From the NCBI GenBank assembly GCA_028095005.1, contig CM051459.1:146796901-146860900 (forward strand): a DNA stretch of 64,000 nucleotides, in the 5' to 3' direction. This DNA comes from Rhynchospora pubera (taxonomy: Eukaryota > Streptophyta > Magnoliopsida > Poales > Cyperaceae). Under the pieces are notes generated by a model. The model had not been told where the DNA came from. It saw only the letters and a program-made list of their open reading frames with translations, and did not search any database. The translations under genes were made by a program, and so were the position numbers. The first letter of the stretch is position 1, and every line of letters begins with the position of its first letter. Below, in pieces: positions 22,865 through 32,010 of this stretch.

Positions 22865-22905
22865 TTAGCCATCTTCTTTCCCCAAGGTTATTCTTGTCAA
22901 ATCTT

Positions 22906-22917
22906 AAGGGGGAGAGA
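22906..22917 (+). other. Internal polypurine tract between gag and pol
   Basis: aagggggagaga lies 42 bp after the gag stop and resembles the 3' polypurine tract (aaaagggggagat). It could act as a central priming site, or be coincidence in A/G-rich DNA. Confidence 0.4.
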
Positions 22918-22944
22918 TTACAAGAATAATATATTAGTTGTTTG

Positions 22945-22970
22945 TTTCTAACTAATATGTATTCTTGTAG
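22945..22970 (+). promoter_or_regulatory. Consensus-like 3' splice site immediately before pol
   Basis: The motif ttctaactaatatg (branch-point-like CTAAC) is followed by attcttgtag at 22961-22970. The pol frame has a stop at 22968-22970 that is the TAG of this acceptor, and is open from the very next base. The donor is not certain. Confidence 0.45.
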
Positions 22971-25900
22971 GTTTGTTTGTTATCATCATTCAAGAGAAGT
23001 GCTTGGATCATAGATAGTGGTTGTTCACATCACATGACGGGTGATGAATCTTGTTTCAAGACACTTGAACCTTTTGATGGTGGTGAGGTTACTTTTGGTA
23101 ATAATCTTAGGAAGAGCTCTATTATTGGTATAGGCTCGGTTGGAAACCAAAATTTAACGGTTTTTAATGTTTACCTTGTTGATGGTCTCAACTACAACCT
23201 TTTAAGTGTGAGCCAATTATGTGATGCGGGATATTATTTGAAGTTTGATCACTCCTCTTGTTTTGTGCATCAAATTTCGGATAATTCTCTTGTTTACACG
23301 GGACAAAGGAAAAAGGATGTCTATTACTTAAACTTTGATCACTTCACAAATGGTGAACAATGCTTTAGTGCCATAGCTACCGGTTCATGGTTATGGCATA
23401 GAAGACTTGGTCACGTTTCTCTAGACTCCATTAAGAAACTTGTGAAATTGAAACTTGTCCGTGGTCTTCCATCACATAAACTAGACTTAAATGGGTTGTG
23501 TGAAGCTTGCATGAAAGGCAAGCAAACCAAGTCTAGTTTCAAAACCAAAGAGATCATCTCAACTTCTCAACCCTTACAATTGCTTCATATGGACTTGTTT
23601 GGACCAATCAATGTCTTGAGTATTGGTAAGAAAAGGTATGTCTTTGTGGTGGTAGATGACTATAGTCGCTTTACTTGGGTTTTCTTTCTTGCTCACAAGG
23701 AAGAAGCATTTGACCATTTTGTTAAATTTAGCAATCGGGTTGAAAACGAAAAAGGGTTGAAAATCTCTAGAATTCGTAGTGACCATGGAAGGGAATTTGA
23801 AAATGCTAAATTTGATGAATTGTGCATAGAAAAAGGATATAAACAAGAGTTTTCCGCTCCACGAACCCCTCAACAAAACGGTGTAGTGGAGAGGAAGAAC
23901 CGAACCTTACAAGAATTAGCACGCACCATGCTACATGAATTTGTCGTACCCAAATTTCTTTGGGCCGAAGCGGTAAATACGGCATGTCATGTAGTAAATC
24001 GTGCATGCATTCGTTCTCAACTCAAGAAAACTCCTTTTGAATTATGGTTCGGTCATACTCCCAATATATCCTATTTCCGTGTATTTGGCTCCAAATGTTT
24101 TGTCCTTGATGAGTCTCCTAAAGTAACCAAGTTTGATGCAGAGTCTTTGCCCGGTATTTTTGTTGGTTACTCAACCACAAGCAAAGCGTATAGAGTCTAT
24201 TTGCCAAACTCAAAGGTAGTTATTGAGTCCATTAATGTCAAGTTTGATGAAAAAGTCCTTGAGGAATCCAAGGAAGGTAACTCTATTGTAGGTACACAAG
24301 TGGAAGAAGCTCCACAAGAAATCGAGTCACAACCTCAAGCACAACCACCGGTGATCATTGAGGAGCCTTTGAACCGAGTTGATGACATTTTGATAGGGGG
24401 AGAGACTCATGAGGAGGGTATCTTAGACACAACTCAAAATGAAATGCCTCATGATGATCCTCAACCTCAATCGTCTCCCCAACCGGTTCATGAGCCTCCC
24501 GAAGTGCTTAGAGAAGTTTCCTCTCATCCTCTTACTAATGTCATAGGTGACCCTAGGGAAGGTGTTAGGACTAGGTCTAGTTTGCACCAAACTATTGGTC
24601 ATTGTGCCTTTGTTTCTCAACTTGAACCAAAATCTTTTAAAGAGGCCAATGTTGACCCAAATTGGATTGTTGCCATGCAAGAAGAGTTGAACCAATTTGA
24701 AAGGAATCAAGTTTGGGAACTTGTACCATTACCAAAGGGTAAGCAAGTTATTGGTACCAAATGGGTTTTTAGAAACAAGTTAAGTGAGGATGGTATTGTG
24801 GTTAGAAACAAAGCCCGTTTGGTTGCACAAGGTTTCAAGCAACAAGAAGGTATTGATTTTGAGGAGACCTTTGCACCGGTTGCTCGTCTTGAATCCATTA
24901 GAATGCTCTTGGCTTTTGCCGCTAACAAAGGCTTTACCCTATTCCAAATGGATGTCAAGAGTGCTTTTCTAAATGGTTGGATAGATGAGGAAGTTTTTGT
25001 CCAACAACCACCCGGTTTTGTTGACCATTTTAATCCGGACCATGTGTACAAGCTTCACAAAGCTTTGTATGGTTTGAAGCAAGCTCCTAGAGCTTGGTAT
25101 GGTAGACTTTGTACCTTTCTTCTAGACAATGGCTTTAATAGGGGCAAAATGGATACAACTCTTTTCACTAAGAAAAGAGATGACCATTTGCTACTTGTGC
25201 AAATTTATGTGGATGATATTATCTTTGGCTCTACTAATGCAACTCTTGCCCAAGAGTTTTCTTCTTTGATGAGTAGTGAATTTGAGATGAGCATGATGGG
25301 AGAACTCACTTTCTTCTTGGGGCTTCAAATCAAACAACTCAAGGATGATATCTTTGTGAACCAAGTCAAATACGCCAAGGAGTTAGTGAAGAAATTCGGT
25401 GTTGAAGATAGCAAGAGTTTAGACACACCCATGGGCAAAAGTGCGAATATCGATGCGGATGAGAAAGGCAAGCCTATGGACATAACTCTCTATCGGGGCA
25501 TGATCGGTAGCCTACTTTATCTCACGGCTAGTAGGCCGGATATTATGTATGCCGTATGTCTATGTGCTAGGTACCAAGCCAATCCTAAGGAATCTCACCA
25601 CAAAGCGGTAAAACGTATCTTGCGATACGTCAAGGGTACTCAAAACCTAGGTCTTTGGTATGGTAGACAAACCGAACTAGACTTGTTAGGTTATACCGAT
25701 GCCGATTTTGCCGGTGACCGTATGGACCGCAAAAGTACTAGTGGAACTTGCCAATTTCTTGGTGGTTCACTTGTGTCTTGGTCTAGTCGCAAGCAAACTT
25801 CGGTTGCTCTTTCCACCGCGGAAGCGGAATATGTAGCGGCCGGTAGTTGTTGTACCCAACTTCTTTGGATGATGCAAACCCTTAGGGATTTTGAGTTAGA

Positions 25901-26153
25901 TTTCCAAAAGGTACCAATCTTGTGTGACAATACTAGTGCCATCCTTATATCCAAAAATCCGGTATTGCACTCTAGAACCAAGCACATAGAGATACGACAT
26001 CATTTTATCCGTGATCATGTTGAGAAAGGTGATGTGGAATTGGTCTACATCGACACGAAGGAGCAAATCGCCGATATCTTCACCAAACCTCTTCCAACAC
26101 AACAACATCTTGAACTTAGGTTCAAACTTGGTATGCTTGAACTCAAAGATTAA
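22971..26153 (+). CDS. Sirevirus-like Pol polyprotein (PR-IN-RT-RH), intact
   Basis: An unbroken ~1060-codon frame. The aspartic protease is at the N-terminus (WIIDSGCSHHMTGD). Integrase has the HHCC finger (HRRLGHVSLDSIKKL ... CEACMKGKQ) and D,D-E core (MDLFGP, RSDHGREFEN, QNGVVERKNRTL). RT has VDVKSAFLNGWIDEEVFV, YGLKQAPRAWYGRL and the catalytic YVDDIIFGS. RNase H has YTDADFAGDRMDRKSTSG, LSTAEAEYVAA, LHSRTKHIEIRHHFIRD and QIADIFTKPL. The order PR-IN-RT-RH is that of Ty1/copia. No ATG precedes the protease: the first in-frame ATG lies inside its HHMTGD motif, so pol must be reached from gag by frameshift, readthrough or splicing. It lies in a different frame from gag. Confidence 0.93.
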   Translation, partial: VCLLSSFKRSAWIIDSGCSHHMTGDESCFKTLEPFDGGEVTFGNNLRKSSIIGIGSVGNQNLTVFNVYLVDGLNYNLLSVSQLCDAGYYLKFDHSSCFVHQISDNSLVYTGQRKKDVYYLNFDHFTNGEQCFSAIATGSWLWHRRLGHVSLDSIKKLVKLKLVRGLPSHKLDLNGLCEACMKGKQTKSSFKTKEIISTSQPLQLLHMDLFGPINVLSIGKKRYVFVVVDDYSRFTWVFFLAHKEEAFDHFVKFSNRVENEKGLKISRIRSDHGREFENAKFDELCIEKGYKQEFSAPRTPQQNGVVERKNRTLQELARTMLHEFVVPKFLWAEAVNTACHVVNRACIRSQLKKTPFELWFGHTPNISYFRVFGSKCFVLDESPKVTKFDAESLPGIFVGYSTTSKAYRVYLPNSKVVIESINVKFDEKVLEESKEGNSIVGTQVEEAPQEIESQPQAQPPVIIEEPLNRVDDILIGGETHEEGILDTTQNEMPHDDPQPQSSPQPVHEPPEVLREVSSHPLTNVIGDPREGVRTRSSLHQTIGHCAFVSQLEPKSFKEANVDPNWIVAMQEELNQFERNQVWELVPLPKGKQVIGTKWVFRNKLSEDGIVVRNKARLVAQGFKQQEGIDFEETFAPVARLESIRMLLAFAANKGFTLFQMDVKSAFLNGWIDEEVFVQQPPGFVDHFNPDHVYKLHKALYGLKQAPRAWYGRLCTFLLDNGFNRGKMDTTLFTKKRDDHLLLVQIYVDDIIFGSTNATLAQEFSSLMSSEFEMSMMGELTFFLGLQIKQLKDDIFVNQVKYAKELVKKFGVEDSKSLDTPMGKSANIDADEKGKPMDITLYRGMIGSLLYLTASRPDIMYAVCLCARYQANPKESHHKAVKRILRYVKGTQNLGLWYGRQTELDLLGYTDADFAGDRMDRKSTSGTCQFLGGSLVSWSSRKQTSVALSTAEAEYVAAGSCCTQLLWMMQTLRDFELDFQKVPILCDNTSAILISKNPVLHSRTKHIEIRHHFIRDHVEKGDVELVYIDTKEQIADIFTKPLPTQQHLELRFKLGMLELKD

Positions 26154-26298
26154 ATTTATGCATATCATGTTGTTGTCTTTGTTGTTTGGAGCTTATTTCA
26201 GTTTAAATCGGTTGTATTTCTTTTGAAAACCTTGAAAAATAAGTTTTTAACTATTTCGGTCTTAATTTTCTGAATTTTCTGGTTTTCTGTTGACTCTG

Positions 26299-26810
26299 GC
26301 GTTACACAACGCCATTCAGCGTCGTGCAACGCAAGAGTAACGTTAGTTTAAAATGAATTTTGAATTCTGTCAAGTTAAACGTTGTACAACGCTGCCTACC
26401 GTTGCACAACGCTGGTTGGATTTTGTCTTGTAACGTTGCACAACGCAGACTATCGTTGTACAACGCTGGCTATTTTATTTTAATTTTCCTTCGCTGAATT
26501 TTAAAATCTGTCGCGTTCAACGTTATACAACGCTGGTCACCGTTGTACAACGCCAATCTGTTTCTTTTTACTTAACGTTGTACAACGCTGTCCACCGTTG
26601 TAAGACGTTGATTTATTTCTTTATTTTATTTATTTTATTTTTTATTTTGTTTGGCTTTAGTGTTGTACAACGCCCTTTAACGTTGCACAACGCTGGGTTG
26701 TAGCGTTACCCATCGCTACTCAGCGTTGTACAACGGAGCAGTCAGTCTCTGCTCATTTTTCGCTGTTTTGACTCCTATGTTGTACAACACCCTTTGGCGT
26801 TAAGTAACGG
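26299..26810. promoter_or_regulatory. Second paired-palindrome array, between pol and ORF3
   Basis: Eight more pairs of the LTR palindrome, each 20 bp start to start: 26299/26319, 26379/26399, 26433/26453, 26520/26540, 26575/26595, 26660/26680, 26703/26723 and 26777/26797. Variants keep the GTTG/CAAC core best. The block is non-coding and sits about 400 bp before the start of the third ORF, mirroring the LTR array upstream of gag. A CT-rich stretch (26845-27050) follows. Confidence 0.9.
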
Positions 26811-27207
26811 TGGACGCGTTTTTTAACTGTTGCGACCCCACCTATTCTTCTTCTTCTTCCTCTTCTTTCTCTAATCCGAACCCCCCTTCTTTTTTCTCTC
26901 TTTCTCTCCAACTCACACCCCTTCATCTCTCTCTCTCAATACTCTCTCAATTCTCTCTCTCCACTCCAACCAATACCACCAAATTACTCTCCTCTCTCTC
27001 CTCTCCACTCTCATACCCTCAAATCACTCTCTCTCTCTCTCTATCCCTCAATCCACCGAAACCCTAGCCACCGCCATCACCGTCAATTCCGGCGATCCGA
27101 CCGTCGGATTTTTGATCGGCTTCGGTTCTGTGCTCTCCAAGGCCATCTCATCCTCTCCCGCTCTTCAATTCAAAGGTTTAACCTCATCCTTTCTCTCTCA
27201 TTTTTCA

Positions 27208-28518
27208 ATGGCACCAAAAACCGCTACCAACAAACGGACCAAGCGCAACCCCAAGGGTGCCTCCTCCTCCAACCCACCGGTTCAAACCGATCAAACCGAT
27301 CAACCGATCCCAATGGAAATACCCCCGGTACCCGTGGATTGGACCCTCTCCTCCTCAAACAATTACCTATTCAAAGACTCGGCCTCGTACATGCACTTTT
27401 GCCAATACCGCGATGTCAATCGCGAGTGTTCCGAGTGCTTCTTCTTCGAGCACCCCTATGGTGTCTACCACTTGAATCCAAGAGAATTAACTTGGATCAA
27501 AGAAAGGATCGAATATTGGAACATGGCGGGTCTTCTCGCACATTCTCAACCGTACAACCCGTAATTGATCAAGCTCTTCTATGCCAATCTCACAATGACG
27601 TGGACCGATGGCCACCCAACCGCCAACTCCTATGTCCTCGGTCGCCACATCTCCATCACCGAGGAAACATTGGCCAACCTCCTTAGCCTCGATAATGACA
27701 ATTTGGAGATTTACATCCATGCCACTTGGCCACGTGAGTTGCCTCCTTATGATGAATTTCACCGATTCTTTTATTGTTGGAGGAACTACACCGTTCGCCA
27801 ATTCACCGCCACCGAGCTCCCGGCATTGCACCGCCTTCTCTTCCTCTTCATCAACAACATCATCACTCCAAAGGCAACAATCAAAACCAATGTGGAGCAA
27901 TTCGCCGTGTTTCTCCTTCGCTCCCTCCTTGAAATGAATCAAAAGGTGAATCTCCCTTTCATCATGCTTGCACATATGGCACGGGCCGATACTTCTCCTC
28001 GCTTCTCTTTTCCATATGCCCACATCATTCAATCCGTTCTTATTGAAAATGGCATCCCTCATGACACACCACTTTGGGGCGAACCCGTGCCCGAAAATGC
28101 AATTGCCAATCCCGAAAACCTCATGGCACATCTCACCGGTACCGGATGGATGGCACAAGATGATGACTCCATTGTGCCCGGTGCTTTCCACCGCAACAAC
28201 TACATCTTCCGGCCCAATGCCACCATCAATCAATATGAGGAGATAGGCAATGAACCATTGCATGTGCCCGGCGGCCGAATGGAGGGTCAAGGCGCACCTC
28301 AAGACTTCCATGCTTACCTTGATGCCAAGTTTGCCGCCTTGACAACTCATATTGATACGCGGTTCAACACAATTGAGGAAAACTTGACCGCTTACCAAGC
28401 CAAGACCGATGCCTCGATCACTCACCTCAAGGATGAGATGATCAATCTTTGGGGAAAGATGGAGCTCCATCTCAAGAGGGGATCCGGTAGCGGTGCGGGT
28501 GATGATGATGAGGAGTAG
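27208..28518 (+). pseudogene. Sirevirus-like third ORF (env-like position), one in-frame stop
   Basis: The frame starts at ATG 27208 (MAPKTATNKRTKRNPKGASS, a basic Lys/Arg/Ser/Pro-rich N-terminus) and continues through WTLSSSNNYLFKDSASYMHF to a TAA at 27562-27564. It then resumes in the same frame (LIKLFYANLTMTWTDGHPTA) to 28518. The central part (SVYLG/ISITEE-like YVLGRHISITEETLANLLSL, PPYDEFHRFF, LPALHRLLFLFINNI) resembles the 'putative plant transposon protein' region also found in Athila ORF1. The C-terminus (YLDAKFAALTTHIDTRF, NTIEENLTAYQAKTD) is a predicted coiled coil with an acidic tail. No signal peptide or clear transmembrane helix is visible, so 'envelope' describes position only. 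Confidence 0.75.
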
Positions 28519-28835
28519 TCGAGCCGAAACCGTCTCCAAGCCTTAGCCCTCTCCTTTCTTTCTATTTTGCTTTCCGTAGTTTCTTTGCCTTTCGTATCTC
28601 TTTTGTGATTTCTCGGTGTTTTGAATGTTTAAGTTTGTGCTAAATGGATTTGTTTTTTTTTATGGTTGTTGTATGAATTATGTTATGCTTTAATGAATTA
28701 TGTTGTGCTAAATGGCTTCGTTTTTAGCTCTTTTTATTTTAATATGCATGCATGGTCTAAAATTGTTAGTTTAAGCCCTCTTTAAACCTTGTTAGATACC
28801 CCTAATCAAATGAACTTAGTGGCCAAATTCTTTTC

Positions 28836-28848
28836 GAAAGGGGGAGGA
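28836..28848 (+). other. Upstream extra polypurine tract
   Basis: gaaagggggagga, 152 bp before the LTR-proximal tract. Repeated polypurine tracts before the 3' LTR are described for Sireviruses. Confidence 0.6.
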
Positions 28849-28987
28849 TCGTTATGGTTTTTATTCAAGGGCGTTTTGGGTATTCTTTTCCCTAATTGCA
28901 AAAACGGGGAGAACTAGGTAATTTGGGCTATTCCGCCTTGTTGTATCAAGTCCCAAATATACCTTAGGTGTTGTTTTGCAACTCGGC

Positions 28988-29000
28988 AAAAGGGGGAGAT
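28988..29000 (+). other. 3' polypurine tract
   Basis: aaaagggggagat directly abuts the TGTTGG start of the 3' LTR, the expected plus-strand primer site. Confidence 0.85.
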
Positions 29001-30571
29001 TGTTGGTTAAACATTTTCTCTCGATTTACCGATTTGCAAAACAACACCGAAACCTTTAAACTAACATTTCTTTTTAGTGTTTTATAGCTAAATTTATTGA
29101 AGAATGGATTAAAGCAAGTGTGGCACTTAGTTTGGAGCTTCAAGAGATTGCTTTGGTCTAGTTAGAATCAGTAGTTAAGGTTTAATTAAACTTTAATCTA
29201 ATCTCAATCAATTTGTTGGTAAAATGCTCAGTTTTTCTGTCCAGCGTCATACAACGCCAGTTGCCGTTACACAACGCTGAGTTAATTCGATTTTAATTGC
29301 AAAATCTCTGACAAGGTTGGAACAGCGTTACACAACGCTCAGTAGCGTTGTGCAACGCTAGTTCATTTGTTTTTAAACCAGTTAAATCCATTATTTCCCC
29401 TTGTCAGAACGTTATGCAACGCTAAGTAACGTTACACAACGTTTCCACTCCTATGTTGTGTAACGCTACCCAGCGTTGTACAACGCAGTATGAAACAGGC
29501 GACTCTGCATTGCTCAGACATCGATCTGCATCGATGCTGCATGCATGCTGCCATGTTCCATGCATTGTAGCGTTGTGTAACGCGCTAAACTTCGCTCAGA
29601 CTTCCCTTTTTCTCTCTGGACGCGTAGTGCAACGCTGAATAGCGTTGTGCAACGGCGACGTTGTGTGACGCCAGTCAGCGTCGTATGACGTTCTGACAAT
29701 GTTGTTTGAGTTTGTCAGTTCTGCCTTATTCGTTTTCTTGACTTCGTTGTGCAACGCTACCAAGCGTTACACAACGCTCTGACAAGTTCCAACGGAACTG
29801 TCGAGCTTTTGCTTTGGATTTTTGCTGAAGCGTTGTGCAACGCTATACAGCGTTACACAACGCTCTGACAACTCACAACGTTATTGTCTGTGACCGTTTG
29901 ATTTTTCAACGGCTACTTAGGCGTTGTACAACGGCATATAGCGTTGTATAACGCCAGAGTCTGTTTTGACTGGTCTTTGGAGCTGTTGGCGCCCTCTATA
30001 TATATGGGGCCTCTTGGAACTGTTTAGACACTTTTGAAACCTTTGAAACTCCTCCCTTTTGAGCTCCAACCAGTTAGACATTATACTCTCTTGTGTTTGA
30101 GCATTATTTTAGCAAAATCATTGAGATTAGAGTGTGCTAAACCAATCCACTAGTGTTAATTGCTAGATTTGTTGAGGATTTGGTTAGAGCCTCAATCCTT
30201 TGTGTGTTTGAGATTGTTTAATCGAGTTAGGCCGATCCACCTTGAGAGTGTTTGTAACAAGGTGATTTGGTTCGAATTTGTAGTCCCGTTCGTGTGGAAT
30301 TGAACGGAGCGCGCCCATTTCGAGGTTGCGAAACTCCCGGAGACGTACGACTAAGGCTAGCACTTCCTAGCGGGTCGGAACTCCGTAATACATTGCGTGT
30401 TCAATTTCTCTCTCTCTTTCTCTCTTTATTATCTTGCTTTACTTGAATTGCTTGTGCTTTGATTGTTTGTATTAGACCCACTTTGAATTGAACCAAATAT
30501 TGACCATACCGGTTTAGAAATTCGTTTTTGTGCCTATTCACCCCCCTCTAGGCCTAAATTTAGGGACAACA
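29001..30571 (+). repeat. 3' LTR of the Sirevirus-like element
   Basis: 1571 bp, the same length as the 5' LTR. About nine single-base differences were seen by eye (for example at 29028, 29045, 29115 and 30052) and no indels. The palindrome array recurs at 29244-29954 with all nine pairs at 20-bp spacing. Confidence 0.93.
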
Positions 30572-31300
30572 GAAACTAAGACCCCCCAAGAAGGGGTTCC
30601 AATGAATAAAACCAAAAAGTTTTGAGTCACTATAAGCAGGGGCGGATCTAGGATTTGAGGACCGAGTAGGCCGAATTGTCGAGGTCGATTTCAACTAGAC
30701 ATTAGTAACTTGAAATTTTAATAGTAGAGTAGGCCAGATACATTAGATAACCGAATTACCACTGTATTTTTTACATTTTAACACTAAAAATATTTTTCGC
30801 AGCGTAGGCCAGGCCTATGCCTGCCCCTGCCTGTATCCGCCCCTGACTATAAGTGACTCCATAAACGAAACAGGAAAAGAAAGAAAAAACTAGCTCTAAC
30901 CGCTAGTTGCAAGTCTAAACTATTACAGTTGAAAGAAAACTCTTCTAAAACTACACAATTTTCCACATTAAAAACTGCAACCCAAAAAATGCCGCACCAA
31001 ATGTCAATCAAGAAGGTCCTCATCAGAGGTGTCTGCAGCATAGTTGACTTGCTGTTCCATGCCAGCTTGAGTTATTTCTTCCTCAAGTTCCTGAATCACT
31101 CCCTGATGATTGTCAGACCCGTTCTCAATCTCTCCAATTTCTAGAGCAAAGTTTGGCAAACGAATGATTCCAGCTATAACTCCATTCACTCTATTCTCCA
31201 ATCCAGTTGCATTGCCTGTCCAAATTAAAAACAGATTTAACACCTGAAGCACTACATCCATAAAGTTAACACCCTTTTGATTTCTAAAAATTCTACTATT
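30572..31300 (-). pseudogene. Processed retrocopy body, unrecognised gene C-terminus
   Basis: In minus sense a frame open from the 5' junction (NSRIFRNQKGVNFMDVVLQV near 31300) runs through LQVLNLFLIWTGNATGLENR, NGVIAGIIRLPNFALEIGEI and QELEEEITQAGMEQQVNYAA to a stop at 31004 (ending TSDEDLLD). About 430 bp of 3' UTR-like sequence and the poly-A run follow (with a MITE inserted). It is 5'-truncated, intronless as far as seen, and bounded by the 16-bp duplication. The parental gene is not recognised; the acidic C-terminus is the only distinctive feature. Confidence 0.65.
30637..30845. mobile_element. 209-bp hAT-type MITE
   Basis: Begins caggggcggatctagg and ends gtatccgcccctg (imperfect terminal inverted repeats of the CAGGGGCGGA type). 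It is flanked by a perfect 8-bp duplication actataag (30629-30636 and 30846-30853). It sits in the 3' UTR-like part of the retrocopy. Confidence 0.88.
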
Positions 31301-31316
31301 TCTGATATGTGGTTCT

Positions 31317-32010
31317 AAAAGGGAAAAAAATTATATGAGACTCTACGGACCGACAGATAATTTTGCATTTAGCTAGAGCCTTTTGAAATGTTTTTTTAAT
31401 AAACATAAATAATTAATGGTAAATGTAAATTTTATATTTTCTTCACTCCCTTCACTCCGCATTATTTAGCGCTCATTTTCTATGATTAGTGCCTATACAC
31501 AATTTTACACAATTTAAATTAGTTATCAACACATTACATATCATTAGAGTTTTTTAGCTCATTTGTTAAAACATATAAAGTACAAATTTTGATATAGTAA
31601 AAGTATAATCATGCTATAATAATGTTTATAAAAAAATTAAATATTATTTTTTTAATTGTTACCTATCAACATATATGATATATGATAATTTATAACTAAA
31701 AAAATAATTATAAGAGTTTTATCTCCCCGAACTAGAAGTACTAATATTTTTTTTATAAAAAAAACAATTTATACAGAAGTTGCTTCTACCTCTTTTCATT
31801 ACTTGAAAAAACAAACCAAAAGTACGTTAATAAAATGAAAATTGGGAAACGAATCAACAGTGGAAACAATGATGCAAACGCCTGAAAATGAATCTGTAAA
31901 ATATTCGGAGAGAATTGACCGGTTTTGTCAAGTCACATGGGACTAAATAAATGAAACATATGAAACATACCAAAGCATAATAACATATCTTTCCATTAAT
32001 TTCTAGGAAA
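31317..32010. other. AT-rich spacer without genes
   Basis: Poly-A/T runs and short ORFs only. Nothing recognisable. Confidence 0.5.

Larger units (their letters stand above)
18880..30571 (+). mobile_element. Full-length Sirevirus-like Ty1/copia retrotransposon (11.7 kb)
   Basis: Two 1571-bp LTRs (18880-20450 and 29001-30571) begin TGTTGG and end GACAACA. The 5-bp target-site duplication GAAAC is exact (18875-18879 and 30572-30576). Inside are a tRNA-Met-type PBS, gag with two zinc knuckles, an intact protease-integrase-RT-RNase H pol, a non-coding palindrome array, a third ORF with a C-terminal coiled-coil-like segment, and repeated polypurine tracts. Copia pol order plus a long third ORF and repeated polypurine tracts are hallmarks of Sireviruses. 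By hand comparison the LTRs differ at about nine single bases and no indels, so insertion was recent. Gag and the third ORF each carry a lesion. Confidence 0.92.

Noticed and set aside
26845..27050. CT-rich frame before ORF3 (85 codons)
   Set aside because: Ser/Leu/Pro low complexity from CT repeats; treated as leader sequence.
27487..28539. 350-codon open frame on the minus strand
   Set aside because: It is exactly antisense to the Sirevirus-like ORF3 and shows no family resemblance; codon bias of the sense frame explains it.
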